A DNA stretch of 5,345 nt. Origin: Alphaproteobacteria bacterium. GTDB lineage: Bacteria; Pseudomonadota; Alphaproteobacteria; Micavibrionales; Micavibrionaceae. A program made the position numbers and the translations under genes. This document shows, piece after piece, positions 1 to 4,971 of this stretch (position 1 is the stretch's first letter; each line of letters begins with the position of its first letter). The DNA is taken from assembly GCA_030639165.1 (NCBI GenBank), contig DAOWDF010000224.1, forward strand, positions 1 through 5,345, written 5' to 3'. The notes beneath the pieces were generated by a model. The model was not told where the DNA came from. It was given only the letters and a program-made list of their open reading frames with translations, and did no database searches.

Positions 1-530
1 AAAACGTTTCCTATGAATAACCCATCAGGCTTTAAAACCTCTATAGCAAAATAATATGCCGCTTCCACTACTGCCATAATTCGTAAATGGTCAGTTTGCT
101 TGTGCCCCATAGTATTTGGCGCCATATCGCTTACAACAGCATCGGCTAGCCCATCCTCTGACTGCTTACCTAATGCCTCCTTTAATATATCAGGAACATC
201 ATCATCCATAAAATCCAATTGAAATACCTCAACGTCTGGCATCTCGTCCATTTCCAGCAGGTCAATCGCAACAACCTTGCACCCTTTTTCCGTAGCCACC
301 TGACACCAGCCTCCCGGAGCCGCGCCAAGATCAATGATAGTCATACCAGGCTTTAGAAATTTAAGCTTTTCGTCTATCTCTTTGAGTTTAAATGCTGCCC
401 GTCCGCGATACCCACTCTTTTCTGCTTTTTGAATATAAGGATCATTTAACTGACGCTGCAACCAGCGCGTGGAAGAACCTTTACGCCCCTTCGCAGTTTT
501 AACTTTAGTTTTTGGCTTATTACGTGACAT
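1..530 (-). CDS. rlmE: 23S rRNA (uridine-2552 2'-O) methyltransferase RlmE (FtsJ/RrmJ), C-terminus outside window
   Basis: RlmE uses S-adenosylmethionine to methylate the 2'-OH of U2552 in the A-loop of 23S rRNA during late 50S maturation in the cytoplasm. The 176 complete codons show a basic N-terminal tail (residues 1-20), the RGRAAFKL segment with catalytic Lys48, the SAM-binding motif DLGAAPGGW (67-75), an acidic motif-II residue in VAID (Asp90), and SDMAPN with catalytic Asp135. The start is the ATG at 530-528, supported by AAGAAGGA (539-546) eight bases upstream. The E. coli catalytic set is K38, D124, K164, E199. Spacing here is nearly identical (48, 135, 175), but residue 175 is Asn in FIGNV where family members normally have Lys (FVVKVF in E. 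coli). The last catalytic residue is beyond the edge. It lies 27 bases downstream of the membrane-protein gene on the same strand. Family identity is nearly certain; activity is uncertain. Confidence 0.96.
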   Translation of the reverse strand, partial: MSRNKPKTKVKTAKGRKGSSTRWLQRQLNDPYIQKAEKSGYRGRAAFKLKEIDEKLKFLKPGMTIIDLGAAPGGWCQVATEKGCKVVAIDLLEMDEMPDVEVFQLDFMDDDVPDILKEALGKQSEDGLADAVVSDMAPNTMGHKQTDHLRIMAVVEAAYYFAIEVLKPDGLFIGNV

Positions 531-557
531 TTAACTAATCCTTCTTTTCATTAACAC

Positions 558-905
558 TCATAATATCATTGCTATTGATGAGCTAACAAAAATCATAAAA
601 AATATTGATAGGCAAGCTGCCATAAATGCAGCCCCTTTTGTATCCTTCGAATAATACGATAAAACCATAAACAAAATATAAAAGAAGCTAGAAACTATAA
701 TACCACGTGTGTGGACATTTGCCTCCAAAAATCCCATAATGCCATTATTATAGCCACTATAAGTCATAATTTCGGCTAAAAGGCGAATTAATGTCATGGA
801 GAATAATATAAGCCCTATTGACCACCAGCGATGTTGCTTATAAGCACCAAAATACACTATCGGTAACCAAATAACATCAATCCATGAATATATAACATCA
901 AACAT
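558..905 (-). CDS. Small four-helix integral membrane protein, function unknown
   Basis: I do not recognise this family. The product is about 115 residues and dominated by hydrophobic helices, at about residues 4-21, 28-46, 67-85 and 91-115, separated by short polar links: YKQHRWW after helix 1, a longer loop with SGYNNG and NVHTRG between helices 2 and 3, and SKDTKG before helix 4. There is no signal peptide, cysteine pair or recognisable catalytic motif. Helix 2 carries an embedded RLLAE, so charged residues sit in or near the membrane. I chose the ATG at 905-903; a GTG at 908-906 directly upstream would add one residue, and neither has a good Shine-Dalgarno sequence. It ends in TGA, 27 bases before rlmE on the same strand, so the two are probably co-transcribed. 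A real gene is supported by the uninterrupted, consistently membrane-like composition and tight packing. Function remains open. Confidence 0.8.
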   Translation of the reverse strand: MFDVIYSWIDVIWLPIVYFGAYKQHRWWSIGLILFSMTLIRLLAEIMTYSGYNNGIMGFLEANVHTRGIIVSSFFYILFMVLSYYSKDTKGAAFMAACLSIFFMIFVSSSIAMIL

Positions 906-921
906 CACAGCAACTTACGGT

Positions 922-950
922 ATTATGAAAGAAAATAACAACATTTTAAA
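922..950 (-). promoter_or_regulatory. Possible promoter of the leftward membrane protein-rlmE operon
   Basis: Read on the minus strand, TTTAAA (950-945) and CATAAT (927-922) are separated by 17 bases and match sigma-70 consensus at 4/6 and 5/6 positions. The -10 would overlap the start codon of the divergent protease gene. Transcription would begin about 10 bases before the ATG at 905, giving a nearly leaderless mRNA. The A+T richness makes chance matches common, so this is only a candidate. Confidence 0.3.
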
Positions 951-2289
951 AATATTTATTATCACTTTGATTGCAGTGTTAAACTGTAATTCCAATGTGG
1001 CAAAGGCAGGTGCAAGACCACTAAGCTTAATCCGTGATACTGAAATAGAAAATACACTACATAGCTGGGGTGAGCCTATATTCAAAGCCGCCAACCTAGA
1101 TAGTAATTCTATAAATATTATCTTAGTGCAAAGTGATGCAGTTAACGCATTCGTCGCTGGTGGCTCTAATATATTTTTCTATACAGGCCTCATTAGTAAA
1201 ACCGAAAGCCCCGGAGAGCTGATTGGCGTGCTTGCACATGAAACTGGCCACATAACAGGCGGACACCTTATTAAAGGTAGAGAAGCTATGGAGCGCGCCT
1301 CATATGAAAGCATAATAAGCACAATATTAGGCGTAGGAATAGCTATTGCAAGCGGAGATGCCTCGGCCGCGCCAGCTATCGCTCTTGGTGGCAGTTCTAT
1401 GGCAACAAGAAAGTATCTGGCACATAGCCGCGTCAATGAATCAAGCGCCGATCAAGCTGCGTTAACATTTTTGGAAAATGCAGAAATAAACCCATCTGGG
1501 ATGGCTAGCTTCATGGATAAGCTGAAGGCCGATAACTATGTTCCTAAAAGCCAGCAAAGCGAATATATTCAAACCCACCCTTTGGTTGATAACCGTATCG
1601 AGACACTGAAACGCCGCATTGATAGCTCTGCTTATAAGCAAACTCCGTATTCAGATGAATGGATGGAGCAGCATGTGCGCATGAAGGCAAAGCTCATCGG
1701 CTTTATTCACCCGGGGCAAATCCCCTGGATTTATGAGGATAAAGACCAATCAATGGCGGCGAATTATGCGCGCGCTATTGCCTCATACCGCAATAATAAC
1801 ATTGATGATGCATTAAAAAGAATTGATGCCCTCATAAAGATTGAGCCAAAAAACCCATATTTCCTTGAGCTTAAGGGGCAAATGCTAGTTGATTTCGGAA
1901 GAGTAGAAGAATCCATTACCTACTACAGACAAGCTCTCGAAATAATGCCTGAGGCGACGCTATTCAGAGTAGCTTTAGCGCATGCCTTAATCGAAACTGC
2001 AAAAGAAGACCAGAGCAGTAAACTGGGCGAAGCTATAGAGCATTTAGAGCGCGCCCTTATAGATGAAGAAAGATCAACTCGCATACATCGCCTACTGGCA
2101 ACTGCATATGGAAGATTAAAGCAAGAAAACAGAGCTAAAATACATTTAGCGGAAGAAGCAGTTTTGCAGCGTAATTTTACTTACGCAAAGCAACATGCTC
2201 AAAATGTTATTGAGAATGAACAAGAGGGCAGCAACACTTGGATTAAGGCAAAAGATATAATTTCTTTTATAGAAACCACAAAAAAATAG
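925..2289 (+). CDS. Periplasmic M48-family zinc metalloprotease with C-terminal TPR repeats (BepA/YfgC-like)
   Basis: This is a secreted zinc protease of 454 residues with the BepA/YfgC layout. Residues 1-28 are a signal peptide: Lys-containing start, hydrophobic core 8-20, likely cleavage after AKA. The M48 domain has HETGH (zinc ligands His105 and His109, catalytic Glu106), the third ligand Glu172 in NESSAD, and His218 in THPLVDNR. These spacings match BepA H136/E137/H140, E201 and H246, so His218 probably corresponds to the BepA histidine switch that caps the active-site zinc. Residues 275-435 contain about four TPR-like helix pairs, which in BepA dock on the BAM complex. BepA assists or degrades outer-membrane proteins such as LptD; the same role here is inference. 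The ATG at 925 gives a good signal peptide but has no clear Shine-Dalgarno. A DsbA-family gene follows after 61 bases. Family confidence is high, exact substrate unknown. Confidence 0.95.
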   Translation: MKENNNILKIFIITLIAVLNCNSNVAKAGARPLSLIRDTEIENTLHSWGEPIFKAANLDSNSINIILVQSDAVNAFVAGGSNIFFYTGLISKTESPGELIGVLAHETGHITGGHLIKGREAMERASYESIISTILGVGIAIASGDASAAPAIALGGSSMATRKYLAHSRVNESSADQAALTFLENAEINPSGMASFMDKLKADNYVPKSQQSEYIQTHPLVDNRIETLKRRIDSSAYKQTPYSDEWMEQHVRMKAKLIGFIHPGQIPWIYEDKDQSMAANYARAIASYRNNNIDDALKRIDALIKIEPKNPYFLELKGQMLVDFGRVEESITYYRQALEIMPEATLFRVALAHALIETAKEDQSSKLGEAIEHLERALIDEERSTRIHRLLATAYGRLKQENRAKIHLAEEAVLQRNFTYAKQHAQNVIENEQEGSNTWIKAKDIISFIETTKK

Positions 2290-2317
2290 GTGACTTTTTA
2301 CTAAACTAAACGAATAA

Positions 2318-2327
2318 TGCATATGCA
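2318..2327. repeat. 10-bp perfect palindrome upstream of the first DsbA-family gene
   Basis: TGCATATGCA reads the same on both strands and lies in the 61-base gap between the protease and DsbA-family genes, 23 bases before the TTG start. It could be an operator half-site pair, but short A+T-rich palindromes arise by chance and no flanking promoter is convincing. Confidence 0.25.
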
Positions 2328-2335
2328 ACATAATT

Positions 2336-2342
2336 AAAGGAG
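2336..2342 (+). promoter_or_regulatory. Strong Shine-Dalgarno that fixes a TTG start
   Basis: AAAGGAG lies 8 bases before the TTG at 2351, an ideal spacing. No ATG in this reading frame precedes the encoded signal peptide, so this site decides the TTG start. It is the best ribosome binding site on the plus strand of the window. Confidence 0.85.
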
Positions 2343-2350
2343 TTAGAATC

Positions 2351-3121
2351 TTGAAAAAAGATAAAAAGAATTTGAAATTTTTCGCATTAACAATCGGAAC
2401 ATGTGCCGCAGCTATTTTTGCAAACGCACAAAATGTACAGGCTGAATCATTTAGCGCCGATCAAACAAAAGAGCTTGAAGTTATTTTCAAGAAATTTCTG
2501 GCTGATAATCCAGAAGATATCTTAAACTCCGTGGAGAACTTCCGCACATCACAAGAAAAGCAAGCACAGCAATCTTCGAAGGAAAATCTATCGAAATACA
2601 AAGACTATTTTGCAGATAAAACATTGCCTATGGCCGGAAATCCTGATGGTGATGTAACTGTAGTTGAGTATTTTGATTATAATTGCGGGTATTGCCGCAA
2701 AGCATTCGCTGACCTAAACACTCTTATCGGTGAAGATAAAAATCTACGCGTTGTTTTCCAAGAAATGCCTATCCTAAGCCCTTCATCACAGACAATGGCT
2801 AAGATGTCATTAGCTGCGCATAAACAAGGTAAATATTTTGAAATGCATAAGGCTTTGATGGATTACAAAGGCAGCCAAAGCTCAGATGCTTATGATAAAG
2901 TCGCAGAAAAAGTAGGTGTTGATGTTGCCAAGCTTAACGAAGATGCAAAAAGCGATGAAATTGAAGCAAGCATCAAAACATCATCAGGCATGGGTAGAGA
3001 GCTTGGTATTCGTGGAACACCTGGCTTCATTATTGGCAACGAAATATATCCTGGATATATCGGCCTTGATGGACTTAAAAAGGCAATCGCTGATGCTAGA
3101 GAAGCTAATAAAAGCGAATAA
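2351..3121 (+). CDS. Periplasmic DsbA-family thiol:disulfide oxidoreductase with ScsC-like N-terminal extension
   Basis: This 256-residue protein is exported and handles protein disulfides. Residues 1-31 form a signal peptide (MKKDKK, hydrophobic 9-25, cleavage near VQA). Residues 33-66 (FSADQTKELEVIFKKFLADN onward) resemble the helical N-terminal domain of ScsC-type proteins, which mediates oligomerisation in some members. A charged helical stretch (67-90) leads into the thioredoxin fold, with active site CGYC (Cys112/Cys115) in FDYNCGYCRK. The helical insert typical of DsbA follows, then the cis-proline loop RGTPGF (Thr223-Pro224). All catalytic elements are present. The start is TTG, with a strong ribosome binding site. 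ScsC relatives range from monomeric oxidases to trimeric isomerases; sequence alone does not settle which this is. It follows the BepA-like protease by 61 bases, probably in one transcript. Family identity is secure; calling it the main DsbA or a DsbC/DsbG-type isomerase would be guesswork. Confidence 0.94.
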   Translation: MKKDKKNLKFFALTIGTCAAAIFANAQNVQAESFSADQTKELEVIFKKFLADNPEDILNSVENFRTSQEKQAQQSSKENLSKYKDYFADKTLPMAGNPDGDVTVVEYFDYNCGYCRKAFADLNTLIGEDKNLRVVFQEMPILSPSSQTMAKMSLAAHKQGKYFEMHKALMDYKGSQSSDAYDKVAEKVGVDVAKLNEDAKSDEIEASIKTSSGMGRELGIRGTPGFIIGNEIYPGYIGLDGLKKAIADAREANKSE

Positions 3122-3129
3122 ACTATCTT

Positions 3130-3174
3130 AAAAAAACTCTGTCATCCCTGTATGTTTAACCTATGGGATGGCAG
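3130..3174 (-). terminator. Hairpin plus T-tract: intrinsic terminator-like element reading leftward
   Basis: CTGTCATCCC (3139-3148) and GGGATGGCAG (3165-3174) form a 10-bp stem with one G-U pair and a 16-base loop. On the minus strand the stem is followed two bases later by seven T residues (3136-3130), the classic layout of a rho-independent terminator. On the plus strand the sequence after the stem is ATAAAGATTAT, with no T-tract, so it would be a poor terminator for the DsbA-family gene just upstream, though it could protect the 3' end of that mRNA. No leftward gene precedes it. It may instead be a palindromic repeat. Confidence 0.5.
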
Positions 3175-3180
3175 ATAAAG

Positions 3181-3189
3181 ATTATAGCA
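3181..3189 (-). promoter_or_regulatory. Extended -10 promoter match reading leftward
   Basis: The minus strand reads TGCTATAAT here, a perfect TGnTATAAT extended -10 element. No good -35 is present at 16-18 bases. A transcript would start near 3175, immediately before the terminator-like hairpin, giving an RNA of about 45 bases. The match may be chance in A+T-rich intergenic DNA. Confidence 0.3.
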
Positions 3190-3191
3190 AA

Positions 3192-3234
3192 GCTGCTTTC
3201 ATAGTGTTTTTGCTTTTTAGTTACACTAGGCAGC
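3192..3234 (+). other. Two-part hairpin in the leader of the second DsbA-family gene
   Basis: GCTGC (3192-3196) pairs with GCAGC (3230-3234), and TAGTGT (3202-3207) pairs with ACACTA (3223-3228), nested around a T-rich 15-base loop with an asymmetric internal loop (5 bases against 1). The two stems are collinear, which makes a single folded element plausible. The role is unknown: mRNA leader structure, processing site or part of a repeat. Confidence 0.4.
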
Positions 3235-3253
3235 CGAGACGAATAAAATTTTA

Positions 3254-3270
3254 ACGTAGTTCTCCTACGT
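3254..3270 (+). other. Short perfect hairpin upstream of the second DsbA-family gene
   Basis: ACGTAG (3254-3259) and CTACGT (3265-3270) form a 6-bp stem with the 5-base loop TTCTC. Immediately downstream, TTTCAT (3274-3279) can pair with ATGAAA (3305-3310), so structure may continue to within about 17 bases of the next start codon. The rest of the gap (3122-3326) holds no convincing open reading frame or plus-strand promoter. Confidence 0.4.
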
Positions 3271-3326
3271 GAATTTCATGAGATCGAAGGGTAATAACGT
3301 GTAAATGAAAATGAAAGATACTATAA

Positions 3327-3935
3327 ATGAAATATCTTGCTAAAATACTAGCCGCTATTCTAGTTATAGCCGTCTTCTATACTGGCTCCAGCTTCATCCA
3401 ACTACGCCGTGAATTATTTACAGTGTATGATGTAACAGATAAATACACCCATGGCGGCGCTCAAGCTGACCTAACAATTGTTGATTTTAATAAATATGGC
3501 TGCGAACATTGCAGGTCACTTCACCCTGTGTTGCTTGAAGCAATTAAGCAAGACGGTAATATACGATATATAGCGCGCACTATTACCCATGGCCTTATAT
3601 GGGAAGAAACCGTAGCATCTTCGGTTTATGCAGCAGGTGAGCAGGGTAAGTTTTTTGAGATGCATAACCTTATCTACGCAAAATGGCCAATTAACAACCA
3701 CAAAACGTTATTTAGATATGCTGAAGATATAGGCCTAGATGTTGAACAGCTTAAGAATGACATGGATAGACCTGATATTATTGAACTTGTTCGAGAGAAC
3801 CAAAAATATTTCGAAGCATGGGGGCTAGCCCGCACTCCAGCATTACTAATGGGGGGGAAGGCAATTTACAGGCCAAGCGATAAAACCCCGACAGTAGAAG
3901 AATTGCTTGAAAAATTTGCCAAGGCACGGCGTTAG
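3327..3935 (+). CDS. Membrane-anchored DsbA-family thioredoxin-fold protein (CEHC active site)
   Basis: A 202-residue second thiol oxidoreductase. Residues 5-24 are a hydrophobic N-terminal segment behind MKYLAK with no clear cleavage site, so it is probably a signal anchor holding the domain on the periplasmic face. The thioredoxin fold begins near residue 48 (LTIVDFNKYG), with redox centre CEHC (Cys59/Cys62); FFEMHNLIYAKW (109-120) matches the DsbA helical insert, and RTPALLMGG (169-177) is the cis-proline loop with Pro171. It lacks the ScsC-like extension of its neighbour, so the pair is not a simple recent duplication. The ATG at 3327 has only a weak AAAG upstream. It follows a 205-base structured gap, and aroQ begins 15 bases after its stop. 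A run of seven G (3851-3857) encodes Gly-Gly after the cis-Pro loop. Family is secure; whether it oxidises, reduces or serves one dedicated client such as a cytochrome is unknown. Confidence 0.92.
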   Translation: MKYLAKILAAILVIAVFYTGSSFIQLRRELFTVYDVTDKYTHGGAQADLTIVDFNKYGCEHCRSLHPVLLEAIKQDGNIRYIARTITHGLIWEETVASSVYAAGEQGKFFEMHNLIYAKWPINNHKTLFRYAEDIGLDVEQLKNDMDRPDIIELVRENQKYFEAWGLARTPALLMGGKAIYRPSDKTPTVEELLEKFAKARR

Positions 3936-3950
3936 AAGTAGTATAATCAT

Positions 3951-4385
3951 ATGAAGAAAATTCTTATAATAAATGGCCCAAATTTAAATATGCTAGGTGT
4001 TAGAGAGCCAGAAATATATGGCAACCAGACACTTAATGATATTGAAAAGCTATGCCTTAATAAGGCCAGCACACTTGATTTTGAAATAGATTTCAGACAA
4101 TCAAACCACGAAGGACAAATCATTGACTGGATACAAGAGAGCAAAGATGTTTTCGATGCTTTAGTTATTAATGCTGCGGCCTATACGCACACATCTATTG
4201 CAATTCATGACGCGCTGAAATTACTGGATTGCCCGATAATTGAGGTGCATTTATCTAACCCTGAAGAGCGGGAAGAATTCCGCCATATATCATATATAAA
4301 ACCTGTATCATCCGCAGTTATAGCGGGGCATGGCGCAGAGGGCTATGAAATGGCACTGGATAAATTATCCGAACTTCTACAATAA
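3951..4385 (+). CDS. aroQ: Type II 3-dehydroquinate dehydratase
   Basis: AroQ catalyses the third step of the shikimate pathway in the cytoplasm, dehydrating 3-dehydroquinate to 3-dehydroshikimate on the way to chorismate and aromatic amino acids. The 144-residue length is normal for the type II enzyme, which forms a dodecamer of flavodoxin-like subunits. Family landmarks are in order: GPNLNMLGVREPEIYG (9-24) with the flexible-lid Arg18 and catalytic Tyr23, the SNHEGQIIDWI segment (51-61), INAAAYTHTS (73-82) with Asn74, EVHLSN (98-103) with catalytic His100, Arg107, and Arg111. Every residue expected for catalysis is present. It starts 15 bases after the DsbA-family stop with no good Shine-Dalgarno, so translation may rely on readthrough by ribosomes finishing the upstream gene. 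No terminator is visible after it. Placement before accBC is a familiar arrangement in alphaproteobacteria, as far as I recall. Confidence 0.97.
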   Translation: MKKILIINGPNLNMLGVREPEIYGNQTLNDIEKLCLNKASTLDFEIDFRQSNHEGQIIDWIQESKDVFDALVINAAAYTHTSIAIHDALKLLDCPIIEVHLSNPEEREEFRHISYIKPVSSAVIAGHGAEGYEMALDKLSELLQ

Positions 4386-4399
4386 TTAACGCCAATGCT

Positions 4400-4428
4400 T
4401 TGACATTACTCCGTAATTTTTGTATCTA
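4400..4428 (+). promoter_or_regulatory. Candidate sigma-70-type promoter for accBC
   Basis: A perfect -35 consensus TTGACA (4400-4405) is followed after 17 bases by TATCTA (4423-4428), which matches only 3/6 of the -10 consensus but has TG directly in front. It sits in the 76-base gap between aroQ and accB, so accBC may have its own transcription start in addition to readthrough. The -10 assignment is the weak part. Confidence 0.45.
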
Positions 4429-4436
4429 TGTATCTA
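4421..4436 (+). repeat. Tandem 8-bp direct repeat upstream of accB
   Basis: TGTATCTA occurs twice in perfect tandem (4421-4428 and 4429-4436). The first copy includes the proposed -10 of the accB promoter. It may be a regulator binding site, alternative -10 elements in register, or simple replication slippage. Confidence 0.5.
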
Positions 4437-4461
4437 AATTAATAACAAATAAGAAATACCG

Positions 4462-4911
4462 ATGAAAATTGACTCAAAAGCGATTAAAGAACTAGCTGAT
4501 ATTTTAAATGAAACTGGCCTTACAGAGGTTGAAATTGCTGATGGGGATAAAGTTATCCGCGTAAGTAAGGCTGGAACTGTTATAGCTGGGGTAGCTCCTG
4601 CTGTTTCTATGCCATCTGATCCTGCTGCGCCGCAAATGGCTAGCCTTGATGCGCCTGCTACTACGGCTTGCTCTCACCCAGGAGCGGTTAAATCGCCAAT
4701 GGTTGGAACAGCTTACCTTAAGCCGTCCCCAGATGCGCCTGAATTTATCAAAAAAGGTGATAATGTTAACGCTGGTGATACTTTGGTTATCATTGAGGCA
4801 ATGAAGGTTATGAACCCGATTAAGGCAGAAAAATCTGGAACAATTACCCAAATACTTATTAGTGATGCTCAACCGATTGAATTTGGTGATGTCTTGGTGG
4901 TGATTGAGTAG
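4462..4911 (+). CDS. accB: Biotin carboxyl carrier protein of acetyl-CoA carboxylase (AccB/BCCP)
   Basis: AccB carries biotin between the biotin carboxylase (AccC) and the carboxyltransferase (AccAD) in the first committed step of fatty-acid synthesis. The 149 residues show the typical three parts: an N-terminal domain (1-36) with LADILNETGLTEVEI and a basic strand VIRVSK, an Ala/Pro-rich mobile linker (about 38-68), and the biotinyl domain (about 72-149). The latter contains the thumb sequence KSPMVGTAYLKPSPDAP (77-93) characteristic of acetyl-CoA carboxylase carriers, and the EAMKVMN motif with biotin acceptor Lys115. Length is normal. The ATG at 4462 is preceded by AAGAAA at 4451-4456, a weak but well-spaced ribosome binding site. 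accC starts 60 bases after its stop, the standard bacterial accBC pair. Nothing is missing or unusual in the protein. Confidence 0.98.
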   Translation: MKIDSKAIKELADILNETGLTEVEIADGDKVIRVSKAGTVIAGVAPAVSMPSDPAAPQMASLDAPATTACSHPGAVKSPMVGTAYLKPSPDAPEFIKKGDNVNAGDTLVIIEAMKVMNPIKAEKSGTITQILISDAQPIEFGDVLVVIE

Positions 4912-4953
4912 TTCTTAGTTACACGCAAGAACACAATAAAATATTCCAAATGA

Positions 4954-4969
4954 ATAGATAGATAAATAG
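4954..4969 (+). repeat. Short ATAG-type tetranucleotide repeat in the accC leader
   Basis: The 16 bases read ATAG, ATAG, ATAA, ATAG and end two bases before the accC ATG. They occupy the place where a Shine-Dalgarno would be and provide stop codons in all three frames, so accC cannot begin further upstream. The copy number is low and one unit is imperfect. Confidence 0.5.
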
Positions 4970-4971
4970 CA

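Noticed and set aside
976..987. Possible lipoprotein box at Cys21 of the protease (VLNC)
   Set aside because: Asn directly before the cysteine does not fit the lipobox, and a good signal peptidase I site (AKA) follows at residues 26-28.
1179..1436. 85-codon minus-strand ORF inside the protease gene
   Set aside because: It lies wholly antisense to the conserved M48 catalytic domain; its hydrophobic composition follows from the opposite-strand codons, and no ribosome binding site or family resemblance is visible.
2146..2331. 61-codon minus-strand ORF over the protease 3' end
   Set aside because: Mostly antisense to the TPR region, with no recognisable domain and no sensible partner gene.
2916..3131. 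71-codon plus-strand ORF overlapping the end of the first DsbA-family gene
   Set aside because: It is in another frame across the cis-proline domain, which is clearly the coded product there, and it has no ribosome binding site.
3130..3174. Plus-strand transcription terminator after the first DsbA-family gene
   Set aside because: The stem is good, but no T-tract follows it on the plus strand; the T-tract is on the other side and only serves leftward transcription.
3305..3343. 12-codon reading frame overlapping the start of the second DsbA-family gene
   Set aside because: Too short and without a Shine-Dalgarno to support as a leader peptide; the ATGAAAATGAAA run is expected by chance in this A+T-rich stretch.
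3327..3935. Tandem duplication of the two DsbA-family genes
   Set aside because: They differ in active-site dipeptide, N-terminal organisation and most of the sequence outside the fold landmarks, so a recent duplication is not supported.
4504..4872. 122-codon minus-strand ORF antisense to accB
   Set aside because: accB is unmistakable on the plus strand; the antisense product is Ser/Arg/Asn-rich low-complexity sequence mirroring the Ala/Pro linker codons.
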